Source: CAVUPF01 sp963803755
GTDB lineage: Bacteria > Actinomycetota > Thermoleophilia > Solirubrobacterales > 70-9
Assembly (NCBI GenBank): GCA_963803755.1
Contig: CAWDNP010000011.1
Location: 124,001 to 188,000, forward strand
Direction: 5' to 3'
Length of the DNA: 64,000 nucleotides
Positions 37,393 to 45,422 of this stretch are shown in pieces; positions within the stretch are counted from its first letter, which is position 1, and the number at the start of each line of letters is the position of its first letter. The position numbers and the translations under genes were made by a program. A model generated the notes under the pieces. The model did not search any database, had not been told where the DNA came from, and was given only the letters and a program-made list of their open reading frames with translations.

Positions 37393-40300
37393 TTCTTACC
37401 CCCGCGGTGGGCGTGGCGCTTGCGATGGGCCCGCTTTGACTTGTGCTTCTTCTTGTGGTGTTTAGAGTGGGTGTCGGGGGTGGCGTTGCCGTGGGGGCCG
37501 AGGGGGGCGGCGGCGCCATAGTCCGGACTGGGGGGCGGCGAGCTGGTGGGACCGTGGCACTCATCCGCCGCGGCGCAGGGGGGTGGAGGGGGAACAAAGG
37601 GAAAGCCACCGTCGGTGCGGGCGTCGTAGATCTTTATCACCTGGCCATTTAAGTCCTGCCCCACCAGGACGTCAGTGGTCGCGAAGTAGACGTCGGTTCC
37701 GTTGGCGCTCACCCCGATGAGGCCAGGACGCGTCTGTTCACCAATGACCCCTTCGGGGAAGGGGGCTCCCCCGGTGCCAGTGGTGATCAGCCGCGGCCGG
37801 CCGTCGACGAACTCATAGACATCGGTGGCTTTATTGGTGTCCTGGGGGACCAACGCATCTTCGGTGGAGAAGAAGGTGCGGCCGGCGTTGGTCATGAAAA
37901 GGCCGTTCTGAGAACCGTAGACATTATGAGTCGGCGGTTCGCCGTCAGGGATGCAGGAGTCACAGATAAGCCTACCCGTCGCGGGCGTGAATGAGTACAT
38001 CTCGGCATATCCCGCGTTGTCGTAACCCGTTAGCTGGCTCGTGGTGATGAAGGCCATGTGATCACCGTCGGCTGAGACCTCCATCCTGGTAACCGGTCCG
38101 TTGCCGCATTCCACCGCGACCGGCCCAACTCGGACACATTCAAATCCGTGAAGAAGCGTCGTTACGAACGTAACCTGACCGCTTCGGTAGAGGTAAAGGT
38201 TCTCGCCACCAGCGATTCCCTTTTGGCCGTCCAGCTTTGCGGGCGAGTAGAAGTAGATATCTCCGCTTTCGGATGCAATGTAGCTGTCCGACCGCCCATT
38301 ACCGCCCAGGCCCGCTGGAGCTTCCGCGCCGGAGTAGGGATCGACCGGCACGGCGTCGCACTTTTCCGTCCACGCGGCGTTACAGGTATCGGTACTGTCG
38401 GCGCCAGCGTTGGGCCTTGAGATCAGGGTGAGAGGTTGTTTTCCTTCTTCGGCGGCTTTGGCGCTCCACATGTAGAGCTCAGTGTTGGAATCAGTTTCTT
38501 CCCCTTCGATGAGTTCTTCTGCGGAGGTGAAGTAGACCTTGGAGCCGTCGGCGGTCGTGCCAAGATAATCCACCACGTGCCCAGGGGCGATCTCATAGGT
38601 GACGGCGTCGCCAATGCGCATGTAGAGCTGGCCCGCTCCGCACAACGGCACCCGCTGGAGCCTTCCCATGCACAAGCCACCACCCACGCTCATCAAGATG
38701 CGGGTCCCTTCCGAGGACACCTGCAGAGGCTCCGCGCCGACAATCGGCGTGCCTTCCGTGGTCCGGGAGGCGATCGCGATTTCATCCGCGACCGTGTTGT
38801 CATCGTAGACATCTCCCCCAAACACTCCGGGGGCACTCTGAACTCCGCCCGGGGCAAACACATCGTTAGAGCTAAAGACGTAGTGGCTCAGATCGGCAGA
38901 GGCGGCTGACTCTCCCTCGAATTCTTCGCCACCCGGAACGGACACAAGGTCGGTCGGCCAGCGGTCTATCGGCTTGCCGGTAGTCGAGTTCCAGACATAG
39001 GGGGCGTTGGAGGACCCCGGAGCTCCGGTCTGGCCAGATTCAGTGCTGTCGTACCCGTCGTTCCAGTCGACGATCTTGGACATGCTGGAGTTGGCCAAGA
39101 CTCCGATCTGCCAAAAGCCGGCATAGGCCATTGCGTTTGAGGTGGCCCACGGTGGCCCACCCATCAGAAGAGTCTCGGTGGAGGGGAGGCCTATGTATTT
39201 AGTTACCCAACCCTCGTCGGTGCGGGTTGCAACGTAGAGGTCACCCCGGCTGTTGTCCGGTTCACCGGTATTTGGGATAAGTCCAAATCCACCGGTGAAA
39301 GCGAGCCGAGACGGATCGGTCGCCTGGTCGCTGCTCGGTCCATCGGCAGGGTAGAGGATGACATCACCGGCATAGGCGGGCGAAACGAGCTCATATGCCC
39401 GGCAGTCGGGAAGGCTGCCGGAGCCGGTCTGCTGGCGAAGAAGTTCATTAGGGCAGGGCGAGGGATAGAAGCCGAAGCTCTGGTCTTCGGAGGCGTTGGT
39501 TCCTTCAGAGTTTTGGGCAACGAGGTGGAAGTGGTAGGTGAGGTCGCTCTGAAGACCTTCGAGGTGGAATTCGATTGAGTGGGAGGTTGAGAGGTTTTCA
39601 GTGATCGAGGTCCTGGGTGAGCTTTCACCGTAGTCTGTGGTCGTGCCGTATTCGAATTGGTAGGTGGTTTCGCGGCCGTTGGGATTGATCTTGGCAGACA
39701 GAGTGGCAGCTGTAGCAGTCACGTCCGTTGACGTTACATCTTCAATGGTAGGTTCCTGAGCTGGGCTTACGACGGCGTCCGCCGAATGAAGTTTTTCACC
39801 GCGGGTATTTTCGGCAACGAGGCGATAGTGATAGCGCGTGCCTTGCACCAGGCCAGGGAGACTCGCGCTGACATCAGTCGCGGTGGTGAAAGAAGTCGCG
39901 GGCATGCAGGGGACCGAGCCCAAGCCGTAGGAGGTGTCATAGCCGTATTCGAAGCGGCAGTTGGTCACTTCGGTGCCGGTGCCGGTGCCGGGATCGATGT
40001 GGCCGTTCAGAGTTACGGATGTGGGTTCGACGCTGGTTGGTTCTCGGAGATCGATGGTGGGCAGAACGAAGGGCGAGAAGACGGCGACCTGGTTTTCACC
40101 GGTGTCGGCGACGTAGACGACTTCTGAGGCCGCATCGATCGAAAGTCCCCGCGCATCGTTCAGGTGCGGGGTACCGAAAGTGTCGGCCGGGGCGCAACCT
40201 TCGCTCGGGCAGCTGGCCTCGAAGTGACTGATGGATGTGCCGCCCTGATCGACGTAGAGGTCATCTGTGGCGGGATCGACGGCGAGCCCCGTGGCATTTG

Positions 40301-41468
40301 CTTCGCCATCCAAGTGGCAGGTTTCGATGCCATTGGTGTGACAAGCTTGCTTTTCCAGGAAGTTCCCAGCTTCAGAGAGCTTAGTAACAACCTCAGGTAT
40401 GGGCACCTTGTAGAGGTCATCTTCGGAATCTACGGCAATGCCGTTCTGTGAAACTTCGAATGGGGGGCCAGCGCCGCCCCTTTCGGTCGGCGTCGAAAAG
40501 CTGGTGAGGAACAGCCCGGAAGATCCGAAGCGGAACATCCTCTGATCGGTCCCGTAGACGAAGAGATTGCCGAGATGGTCGACGGCGATCCCCGCGAGCG
40601 GGCCGAAGGGTTCAGTGGGTGAGCCCTCAAGCTGGCCGGCGACTCCCCAAGTGGCGATCAGGTTACCTTCTTCGTCGAACTTGGAGACGAGGTTGTCGCC
40701 GGTGTCGCCTACGTACACGTTACCCGAGGAGTTGTCGACGGCGATGAAGGTTGGGGCTTCGAAGGCGCCGGGGGTGGAGCTCGAGGTACCGGCTTTACAG
40801 GTGTCCAGCGAGGCTGCCGTGCAGATGTTCTTTTCGGCTTCGGTTGAACCGGAGTTTTCGACCGCGGTCTCGTTGACTTCCTTGCCGAACATGAGGATGA
40901 ATTCGCCCTTTTCGTTGAACTTCTCGATGCGGTGGTGGCCGGGGTCGGTGACGTAGACATACCTGCGCGAGGGCCCGGCCGAGTTGTCGACGGCGACGTC
41001 GGCGGGGCCGCTGAGCGCGTTGGTGCCCGAGCCGGCGAAGGCGGCGGTGAATTCGTGGCTGGTGGCCGCGGAGGCGGGCGCGACGAGGAGGAGCGCCCCC
41101 ACACCGACAGCCACCACGCTGGCGGCGCCGGACCTGAACAAATGCCGCGCCCTCGCTCGCTGCGCAAAAGAATCAGATTTCGATGCTTGCTCGCTCGGGC
41201 TTGCTGCGCGGTGCTGTGTCCTCAGTCGCCTCCATAGCGCTGCTATGAAGGCTCCCTGCGTCCTTGCACCGCTTCTAACAAATGGCTGCGCCGTCGCTCC
41301 CGCTCGCGAAAGACTCAGATTGCGACGCTCGCCCCGCGACGACTTGCTGGCGGCACTCGCCATCGCGGCACCTGTCGTCGCGGAGTCACTCCTCCTCGTC
41401 GCAAAGGAATTTAAGGAGGAAACAGCCGTAAGGGACGAAGCGCGGGAGTTGTGACGATGGCGTTTCAC
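37389..41468 (-). CDS. Giant secreted NHL/FN3-like/propeller protein, paralogue of 7515-11318
   Basis: A 1359-residue protein from GTG 41468, overlapping the upstream stop (GTGA), with GGAGG 9 bases upstream. The first ~112 residues are leader, partly repeat-encoded (PSEQASKSDSFAQRA). The signal segment is at about 115-134 (VVAVGVGALLLVAPASA). NHL repeats follow (GPADVAVDNSAGPSRRYVYV, DPGHHRIEKFNEKGEF), then two FN3-like repeats (RYHYRLVAENTRG, TYHFHLVAQNSEG), the motif CPNELLRQQTGSGSLPDCRA, PD40 repeats (VSADGDHMAFITTS, VSANGTDVYFATTD) and a Lys/His/Arg tail ending HRGGKK. The final codons form the GTGA start of the type-A gene. Role in the envelope inferred. Confidence 0.87.
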   Translation of the reverse strand: MKRHRHNSRASSLTAVSSLNSFATRRSDSATTGAAMASAASKSSRGERRNLSLSRAGATAQPFVRSGARTQGAFIAALWRRLRTQHRAASPSEQASKSDSFAQRARARHLFRSGAASVVAVGVGALLLVAPASAATSHEFTAAFAGSGTNALSGPADVAVDNSAGPSRRYVYVTDPGHHRIEKFNEKGEFILMFGKEVNETAVENSGSTEAEKNICTAASLDTCKAGTSSSTPGAFEAPTFIAVDNSSGNVYVGDTGDNLVSKFDEEGNLIATWGVAGQLEGSPTEPFGPLAGIAVDHLGNLFVYGTDQRMFRFGSSGLFLTSFSTPTERGGAGPPFEVSQNGIAVDSEDDLYKVPIPEVVTKLSEAGNFLEKQACHTNGIETCHLDGEANATGLAVDPATDDLYVDQGGTSISHFEASCPSEGCAPADTFGTPHLNDARGLSIDAASEVVYVADTGENQVAVFSPFVLPTIDLREPTSVEPTSVTLNGHIDPGTGTGTEVTNCRFEYGYDTSYGLGSVPCMPATSFTTATDVSASLPGLVQGTRYHYRLVAENTRGEKLHSADAVVSPAQEPTIEDVTSTDVTATAATLSAKINPNGRETTYQFEYGTTTDYGESSPRTSITENLSTSHSIEFHLEGLQSDLTYHFHLVAQNSEGTNASEDQSFGFYPSPCPNELLRQQTGSGSLPDCRAYELVSPAYAGDVILYPADGPSSDQATDPSRLAFTGGFGLIPNTGEPDNSRGDLYVATRTDEGWVTKYIGLPSTETLLMGGPPWATSNAMAYAGFWQIGVLANSSMSKIVDWNDGYDSTESGQTGAPGSSNAPYVWNSTTGKPIDRWPTDLVSVPGGEEFEGESAASADLSHYVFSSNDVFAPGGVQSAPGVFGGDVYDDNTVADEIAIASRTTEGTPIVGAEPLQVSSEGTRILMSVGGGLCMGRLQRVPLCGAGQLYMRIGDAVTYEIAPGHVVDYLGTTADGSKVYFTSAEELIEGEETDSNTELYMWSAKAAEEGKQPLTLISRPNAGADSTDTCNAAWTEKCDAVPVDPYSGAEAPAGLGGNGRSDSYIASESGDIYFYSPAKLDGQKGIAGGENLYLYRSGQVTFVTTLLHGFECVRVGPVAVECGNGPVTRMEVSADGDHMAFITTSQLTGYDNAGYAEMYSFTPATGRLICDSCIPDGEPPTHNVYGSQNGLFMTNAGRTFFSTEDALVPQDTNKATDVYEFVDGRPRLITTGTGGAPFPEGVIGEQTRPGLIGVSANGTDVYFATTDVLVGQDLNGQVIKIYDARTDGGFPFVPPPPPCAAADECHGPTSSPPPSPDYGAAAPLGPHGNATPDTHSKHHKKKHKSKRAHRKRHAHRGGKK
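41137..41210. repeat. Dispersed non-palindromic repeat (TCGCTCGCTGCGCA type)
   Basis: ACAAATGCCGCGCCCTCGCT, CGCTGCGCAAAAGAATCAGA and TTTCGATGCTTGCTCGCTCG. A weaker copy follows at 41277-41340. Both are inside the leader of the NHL gene. Confidence 0.6.
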
Positions 41469-42340
41469 TTCTTGCCTCCGCGGTGGTTGTGCTTCTTGGC
41501 CTTGGCCTTGGGCACACACTTGCCGTGTTTCTTGACGTAGCCGTGCTTACAGAGGCAGGCGCCGTCGGTGAGGACGGCGTTCTTGGTGCAGGTAGGAGGT
41601 TCAACCTTCTTTTCTTCGGGGGCCGCAGCGGTGGTGAAGGTCTGGTCTACCTCCTGCGTGGTGCCCGCGGCATTGGTGGCGACAGCGCGGAAGTGGTAGG
41701 TGGTGGCGGGCGTAAGGGCGGAGATATCGGCGCTCGCCAGGTGGAAGAGACTGTCTTCGCCAAGCGGGGCGCCCTGGAGAGTGCTGGAGCCATAAGAAGG
41801 GCCGGTGCCGTATTCAAAGAGATAGGTCGTGGGGCTGAGGGCTGGATCTATCTCGGCGTTCAGAGTCGCCGTGGTCTGGGTCACGCCCGAGGCGGAGGCG
41901 CCTTCGACTTTGGGAAGGTCAATGGTGGTGAAGGTCTGGTCGGGACCGACCGTAGTGCCGTTGAAATTGGTAGCGACGACACGGAAGTGGTAGGTAGTGG
42001 CGGGCGTTAGAGCGGAGATATCGGCGCTTGCGGTGTGGTCAATTTTGGCGGAGCCGGTCATTTCGCCTGGGTAGGTCTGTTCCCCATAAGAGGCAGTGGT
42101 CCCGTACTGGAAGCGATAGGCGAGCGGCGAGAGGCCCGGTTTGATCCGGGCGATGAGAACGGCGCTGCTCACAGTCACGGCGGAGGCAGAGGTTTCGTCG
42201 ATCGTGGGAAGGGGGAGCGGGGCGGCGGCTGCGGGCAGGGCGAAGGACAGCAAGGCGAGGGCGAGGAGCAGCGCCACGGAGGCCAGGCTGCGCAGCCTGG
42301 CCAACGGGCGGGTGGTGTTCGATGGCGGTGAATCGGTCAT
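41465..42340 (-). CDS. Secreted protein with two FN3-like repeats and basic tail
   Basis: A 291-residue protein from ATG 42340. A conventional signal peptide at about 15-41 (ASVALLLALALLSFALPAAA). Two FN3-like repeats of about 95 residues are near duplicates (SADISALTPATTYHFRVVAT and SADISALTPATTYHFRAVAT). A Cys-containing tail, CTKNAVLTDGACLCKHGYVK then KHGKCVPK, ends KKHNHRGGKK. The tail resembles that of the giant proteins (CKRGFVRRHGRCV), so it is probably a shared surface-retention or wall-binding module (inference). It opens the coupled series of giant genes. Confidence 0.87.
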   Translation of the reverse strand: MTDSPPSNTTRPLARLRSLASVALLLALALLSFALPAAAAPLPLPTIDETSASAVTVSSAVLIARIKPGLSPLAYRFQYGTTASYGEQTYPGEMTGSAKIDHTASADISALTPATTYHFRVVATNFNGTTVGPDQTFTTIDLPKVEGASASGVTQTTATLNAEIDPALSPTTYLFEYGTGPSYGSSTLQGAPLGEDSLFHLASADISALTPATTYHFRAVATNAAGTTQEVDQTFTTAAAPEEKKVEPPTCTKNAVLTDGACLCKHGYVKKHGKCVPKAKAKKHNHRGGKK

Positions 42341-42402
42341 GTCTTCGGCTGTGTGTGTTGGTGGTGTCTTCTCGGGTGAGGCGGATCGGGATGAAGGCCG
42401 GG

Positions 42403-42435
42403 CGGGCCCGGACGAGGGAGTCGTCCGGGCCCGCT
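42403..42435 (-). terminator. Intrinsic-terminator-like hairpin downstream of second collagen-like gene
   Basis: A perfect 14-bp stem, GCGGGCCCGGACGA with TCGTCCGGGCCCGC, around a GGGAG loop, 35 bases past the stop at 42470. It occupies the same place as the hairpin after the paralogous gene at 11453, but its stem sequence is unrelated. Confidence 0.75.
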
Positions 42436-42469
42436 GGATCTACGGCAGGTTTCCTGCGGCCCGATCTCC

Positions 42470-43255
42470 TTAGGGTGCTTCGGGGGCGGTGACTACCCAG
42501 ACGCCAAACCCAAGTGAATCAGCGCCGGTAGAGGTGAAGTGCAGCACAGTGCCGCTCTCACCTACACCTTCTTCATCGCCTTCAGTGCTTTCAGGGTTCC
42601 TGGTACCGCCGAAGCTTAATTCGGTTTCGTGCACTCCGTACACGCATAGGTAACCGGGTTCGGCTTTCGGGTGCTCGGAGGTGCCTCCGGTGCAGCCGGG
42701 GGCAACACCTGTTCCGTTTTCTGCGACATATACAACGTTTCCGGAATTGAACCCGGGGGGGAGGGGGATAGGGAAGGAGACCGAGGCATACGATTCGTCA
42801 GTCGGTTCCCGGTTGCGGAAAAAACTCCAGACGCCGTGCTCGGACTTTTCGGGGGGGAGGGTTTCGGTGAAGCCGGTCTGGCCGTTGCAGGCTTCGGCTT
42901 CTTCGTTACCGACGGTGAACCTGGAGCCACCCTGTTCGGCACATTCGGGTTCACCGGGTTCGATTTTGGTGACGGTGGGGGATTTGCCGTTGGCGCCGTT
43001 GGTGCCGTTGGTTCCGTTGGTGCCGGGGGGACCAATCGGGCCGGCGGGACCCTGCGAGCCGGCGGGGCCGGCGGGGCCGGTCTTGCCGCGGGGGCCAGGC
43101 TTACCAGCCTTGGCCTTGGAGACAGTGGCGTGGTTAGCGGCGTAGGCGCCGCCACCTAGGGCAAGGACTATCGCGACGATCGAGAGGACCAGGCCGGCGG
43201 TGCCGAACTGGTTTTGTAGCGCTGTGTAGCGCGCGCGTAGGCGTAGACGTGACAT
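42470..43255 (-). CDS. Collagen-like repeat protein with N-terminal membrane anchor
   Basis: A 261-residue protein from ATG 43255, with AAGGA upstream and MSRLR as in the paralogue at 12310. Hydrophobic segment at about 20-40 (LVLSIVAIVLALGGGAYAA). The Gly-X-Y region at about 51-91 (GKPGPRGKTGPAGPAGSQGP, then GTNGTNGTNGANG) is longer than in the paralogue. The C-terminal globular part starts EPGEPECAEQGGSRFTVG and ends GFGVWVVTAPEAP. Probably a surface filament protein. The shared block with 11453-12310 is close to identical at the DNA level, which suggests recent duplication or gene conversion. Confidence 0.85.
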   Translation of the reverse strand: MSRLRLRARYTALQNQFGTAGLVLSIVAIVLALGGGAYAANHATVSKAKAGKPGPRGKTGPAGPAGSQGPAGPIGPPGTNGTNGTNGANGKSPTVTKIEPGEPECAEQGGSRFTVGNEEAEACNGQTGFTETLPPEKSEHGVWSFFRNREPTDESYASVSFPIPLPPGFNSGNVVYVAENGTGVAPGCTGGTSEHPKAEPGYLCVYGVHETELSFGGTRNPESTEGDEEGVGESGTVLHFTSTGADSLGFGVWVVTAPEAP

Positions 43256-43292
43256 GAGTGTGTTAATCCTTTCGGAGTGGTCGAATGCATCC

Positions 43293-43439
43293 GATCCGGA
43301 TATTGAGCCCCCCGCACGCGGCTGCAAACCGGCGCCTGGTGGCGTCCTCACTCGCGTGAATAGCGGTGCTATTCACGTTCCCGAGTACACCCCCAGACTT
43401 GGTTTTCGCTCGCGTGCAATGCGCCTCAATACCCGGATC
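43293..43439. repeat. Palindromic element, copy 9 (GAATAGC apex subtype)
   Basis: A 147 bp element. Ends GATCCGGATATTGAG and CTCAATACCCGGATC are inverted with one mismatch. The apex is the hairpin GTGAATAGC-GGT-GCTATTCAC. Left core GCGCCTGGTGGCGTCCTC. It lies just upstream of the collagen-like gene start, so it could affect its expression. Confidence 0.75.
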
Positions 43440-43570
43440 GAACGCCTCCGACCTGGGGAATTGATTGATGGGACGAGGGGTATGCGTAGTCATGATGCGT
43501 CTCCCCTCTTTGTTGGTGTTGGTTGACTGAAACTAAAAGCGACAGCAAAAGATGGGTGGAGGGACGCGAG

Positions 43571-43654
43571 GCTGGCGGTGGTCCCTGTAGCGGCTCCGGT
43601 GGTTCGAGCGGCTACTGCAACTGAGGCACTTAGGTCGGGGAGGGTGCGAGCGCG
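43571..43654. repeat. Boundary repeat B, copy 1
   Basis: A diverged copy of the roughly 85-bp intergenic repeat (GGTGGTTCGAGCGGCTACTG, CAACTGAGGCACTTAGG) seen near 49045, 50265, 51145, 53005 and 53955. Confidence 0.5.
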
Positions 43655-43684
43655 TTGACAGGGGCTTGCGGGGCTCGGAGGGGG

Positions 43685-43905
43685 TGCGCAGGTGGAGGTT
43701 CGCGAACAGACGCGGACGGCCCCGGTGCCGGGAGCAGGGAGCATCTCGGGACCGTGGGGGCCGCCCGCGCTGTCGCTGTTGTCGGGAACCCGCCTATGGC
43801 CAGGGAGCCGGCGGGCTCCGTATGCGCCGTCTGCCAGGGAGGGGAGACGAGCGCAGGTTTGGGGAAGGTTGTGGGGGCGGGGAAGGCGGGAGGTGGCGGA
43901 GGCGT
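43685..43905. repeat. Boundary repeat C, copy 1
   Basis: Contains GCGCCGTCTGCCAGGGAGGG-like and GCAGGTTTGGGGAAGGTTGT blocks that recur near 44613, 46522 and 47786, plus a GCCGGGAGCAGGGA block that recurs near 46423. The repeat ends just before the antitoxin start at 43923. Confidence 0.6.
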
Positions 43906-43922
43906 GGGAGGTGGTCGGTACC

Positions 43923-44177
43923 ATGAACGCAATGACGACCCGCGAGAAATTCGACCGGCTGGTGGACCAACTGTCGGCGCCTTCGCTGAAGGCCGAGTAC
44001 GCGCGACTGCTGCGCGAGCGCGAGATCGACAGGCAGGTCGTCGAGTCGTATGAGCGCACGCCGCAGTTCGAGCCCGATGGCTGGGCCGACCTCGAGGAGG
44101 TCCACAAGTCCTCGCGGCGCGCCGTGCTGGGGCGCTTGGACGAGGAAGAACGCGCCGCCGGGCACGGGCCCTGGTAA
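43923..44177 (+). CDS. Antitoxin-like protein paired with MazF-family toxin
   Basis: An 84-residue acidic protein from ATG 43923 (MNAMTTREKFDRLVDQLSAP). A helical EYARLLREREIDRQVVESYE region and a C-terminal FEPDGWADLEEVHKSSRRAV segment resemble the antitoxin at 25226 (VDEWGDLDKFSARASLGVLR). It lies 14 bases before the toxin gene. An antitoxin role is inferred from synteny with the second copy of the pair. Confidence 0.7.
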   Translation: MNAMTTREKFDRLVDQLSAPSLKAEYARLLREREIDRQVVESYERTPQFEPDGWADLEEVHKSSRRAVLGRLDEEERAAGHGPW

Positions 44178-44191
44178 GACTGCGCACCGCG

Positions 44192-44506
44192 ATGAGGCCC
44201 AGACGCGGTGAGGTGTGGTGGGGCGAGGAGCCCCAGCGCGGACGGCGCCCCTACCTGGTCCTGACCCGCGACAGCGTGATCGGCTCGCTCAGCGAGGTCC
44301 TGGTCGCCGTGGTGACCCGGACGATCCGCCGGATTCCCACGCAGGTCGAAATCGATAAGAGCGACGGGATGCGCGAGCCGTGCGCCGTCAACCTCGACGA
44401 CATGCTGATGATGCCGCTGGGCCAGCTGACCGAGCGGCAATGCGAGCTGTCCCCGGAGCGGATGGCCGAAGTCTGCGCGGCACTCGACGCCGCAACGGAG
44501 TGCTGA
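44192..44506 (+). CDS. MazF/PemK-family endoribonuclease toxin
   Basis: 104 residues with the MazF opening RRGEVWWGEEPQRGRRPYLV, LTRDSVIGSLSEVLVAVVTR and QVEIDKSDGMREPCAVNLDD. The end LTERQCELSPERMAEVC is also preserved as a remnant at 19318-19404. Family members cleave mRNA at short motifs. It forms a module with the preceding antitoxin and is flanked on both sides by boundary repeat C, so the pair looks like a mobile cassette. Confidence 0.87.
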   Translation: MRPRRGEVWWGEEPQRGRRPYLVLTRDSVIGSLSEVLVAVVTRTIRRIPTQVEIDKSDGMREPCAVNLDDMLMMPLGQLTERQCELSPERMAEVCAALDAATEC

Positions 44507-44540
44507 GGTAGGAGCCTCGGCGCGCTCGCTCGGGGTCGCC

Positions 44541-44700
44541 GGGGCCTTAGGGGTGCTCGGCTTGGCAGCCCAGGCGATCGGGTGGGCGCCAAAGACGGAG
44601 GGGGAACAGACTGCGCCGTCAGCCAGGGAGGGAAGACGGACGCAGCTTTGGGGAAGGTCGTGGGGGCGGCGGGCGGCGGGGGCGTGGGACGGATCGGCGC
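44541..44700. repeat. Boundary repeat C, copy 2
   Basis: GGGGTGCTCGGCTTGG, GGGTGGGCGCCAAAGACGGA, GCGCCGTCAGCCAGGGAGGG and GCAGCTTTGGGGAAGGTCGT blocks are shared with the copy at 46300-46600. Confidence 0.65.
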
Positions 44701-44774
44701 GTTGGAGCGTCCCGGAGGAGAAGGTGAGCCCAAAGCACTCAACAGCGGCGCGGCTCGACGCTAAAATCGGGTCG

Positions 44775-44969
44775 ATGGCGACCCTTGAACAGCTGCACCG
44801 TGAGGTGGACGCGCTGCCCGATCCGCAAGTCCCGAACGCGCGGATCGTGGTGGTTGAGGAGACCGGGGCGGAGATGGTCGGGCTGCCCGATGCCTGGAAA
44901 ACCTTCGAGGACGGCACCCCAGTGCCGAACTGGGTGGCGTTGCTGCACGAGTCGCGGCGTGGGCGTTGA
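44775..44969 (+). CDS. Antitoxin of a PIN-type module
   Basis: 64 residues from ATG 44775: MATLEQLHREVDALPDPQVP, ARIVVVEETGAEMVGLPDAW, then KTFEDGTPVPNW. Closely related to the gene at 53179-53376, and the upstream bases (GCTAAAATCGGGTCGATGG) are also shared. Both are followed by a PIN toxin gene or remnant. An antitoxin role is inferred from that association. I do not recognise a named DNA-binding fold. Confidence 0.7.
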   Translation: MATLEQLHREVDALPDPQVPNARIVVVEETGAEMVGLPDAWKTFEDGTPVPNWVALLHESRRGR

Positions 44970-45094
44970 CCCTGGTCGTTGACGGCGCCGTCGTGGTGGG
45001 GTCGATCGTCAGGGCCGAAGACTTCAAGGCCTTGGGCGACGAGGAGCACGCCGAACTCGCCCCACCCGAACCCGACTCCAAGCTGGAGTGCTAA
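44966..45094 (+). pseudogene. Truncated PIN-domain toxin
   Basis: The TTG start overlaps the antitoxin stop, as in the related module at 53379. LTLVVDGAVVVGSIVRAEDF matches the PIN opening (LVVDASVVV) but has lost the canonical DAS residues and stops after 42 residues. The remaining PIN acidic residues are absent. Confidence 0.65.
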
Positions 45095-45191
45095 GGGGGA
45101 CGAAACTGGGGCGGCTTGTGTCTTATAGGCGTAGGTGAAGGCAGTCAGGAGACATGTAGCGACAGGGTTGGTGGGCGCTAATCTTGGGTTC

Positions 45192-45422
45192 GTGACCGTC
45201 AAGGAAAAGCTGCTGGAGTTGGCGCCGCGTTGGAGCGACGAGCAGACGGAGGCGGCAATCGAGGCCGCCCAGAGTTTGGAACGCAAAAATGGCGCGCACC
45301 AACGATGGAGGGAGCTGGCGCCGCGAGCTGCAGCTCTACGGGCGCGGCAGAGCGAGCCGGTCGATGCAGTGGCGCTGGTGCGCGAGGGCCGGGACGAACT
45401 TGAGCGCCGTAGTGCGCAGTGA
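45192..45422 (+). CDS. VapB-like antitoxin
   Basis: 76 residues from GTG 45192 (VTVKEKLLELAPRWSDEQTE). Helical and charged, ending VALVREGRDELERRSAQ. The last codons overlap the PIN toxin start (GTGA), giving translational coupling. An antitoxin role is inferred from position and size. Confidence 0.7.
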   Translation: MTVKEKLLELAPRWSDEQTEAAIEAAQSLERKNGAHQRWRELAPRAAALRARQSEPVDAVALVREGRDELERRSAQ

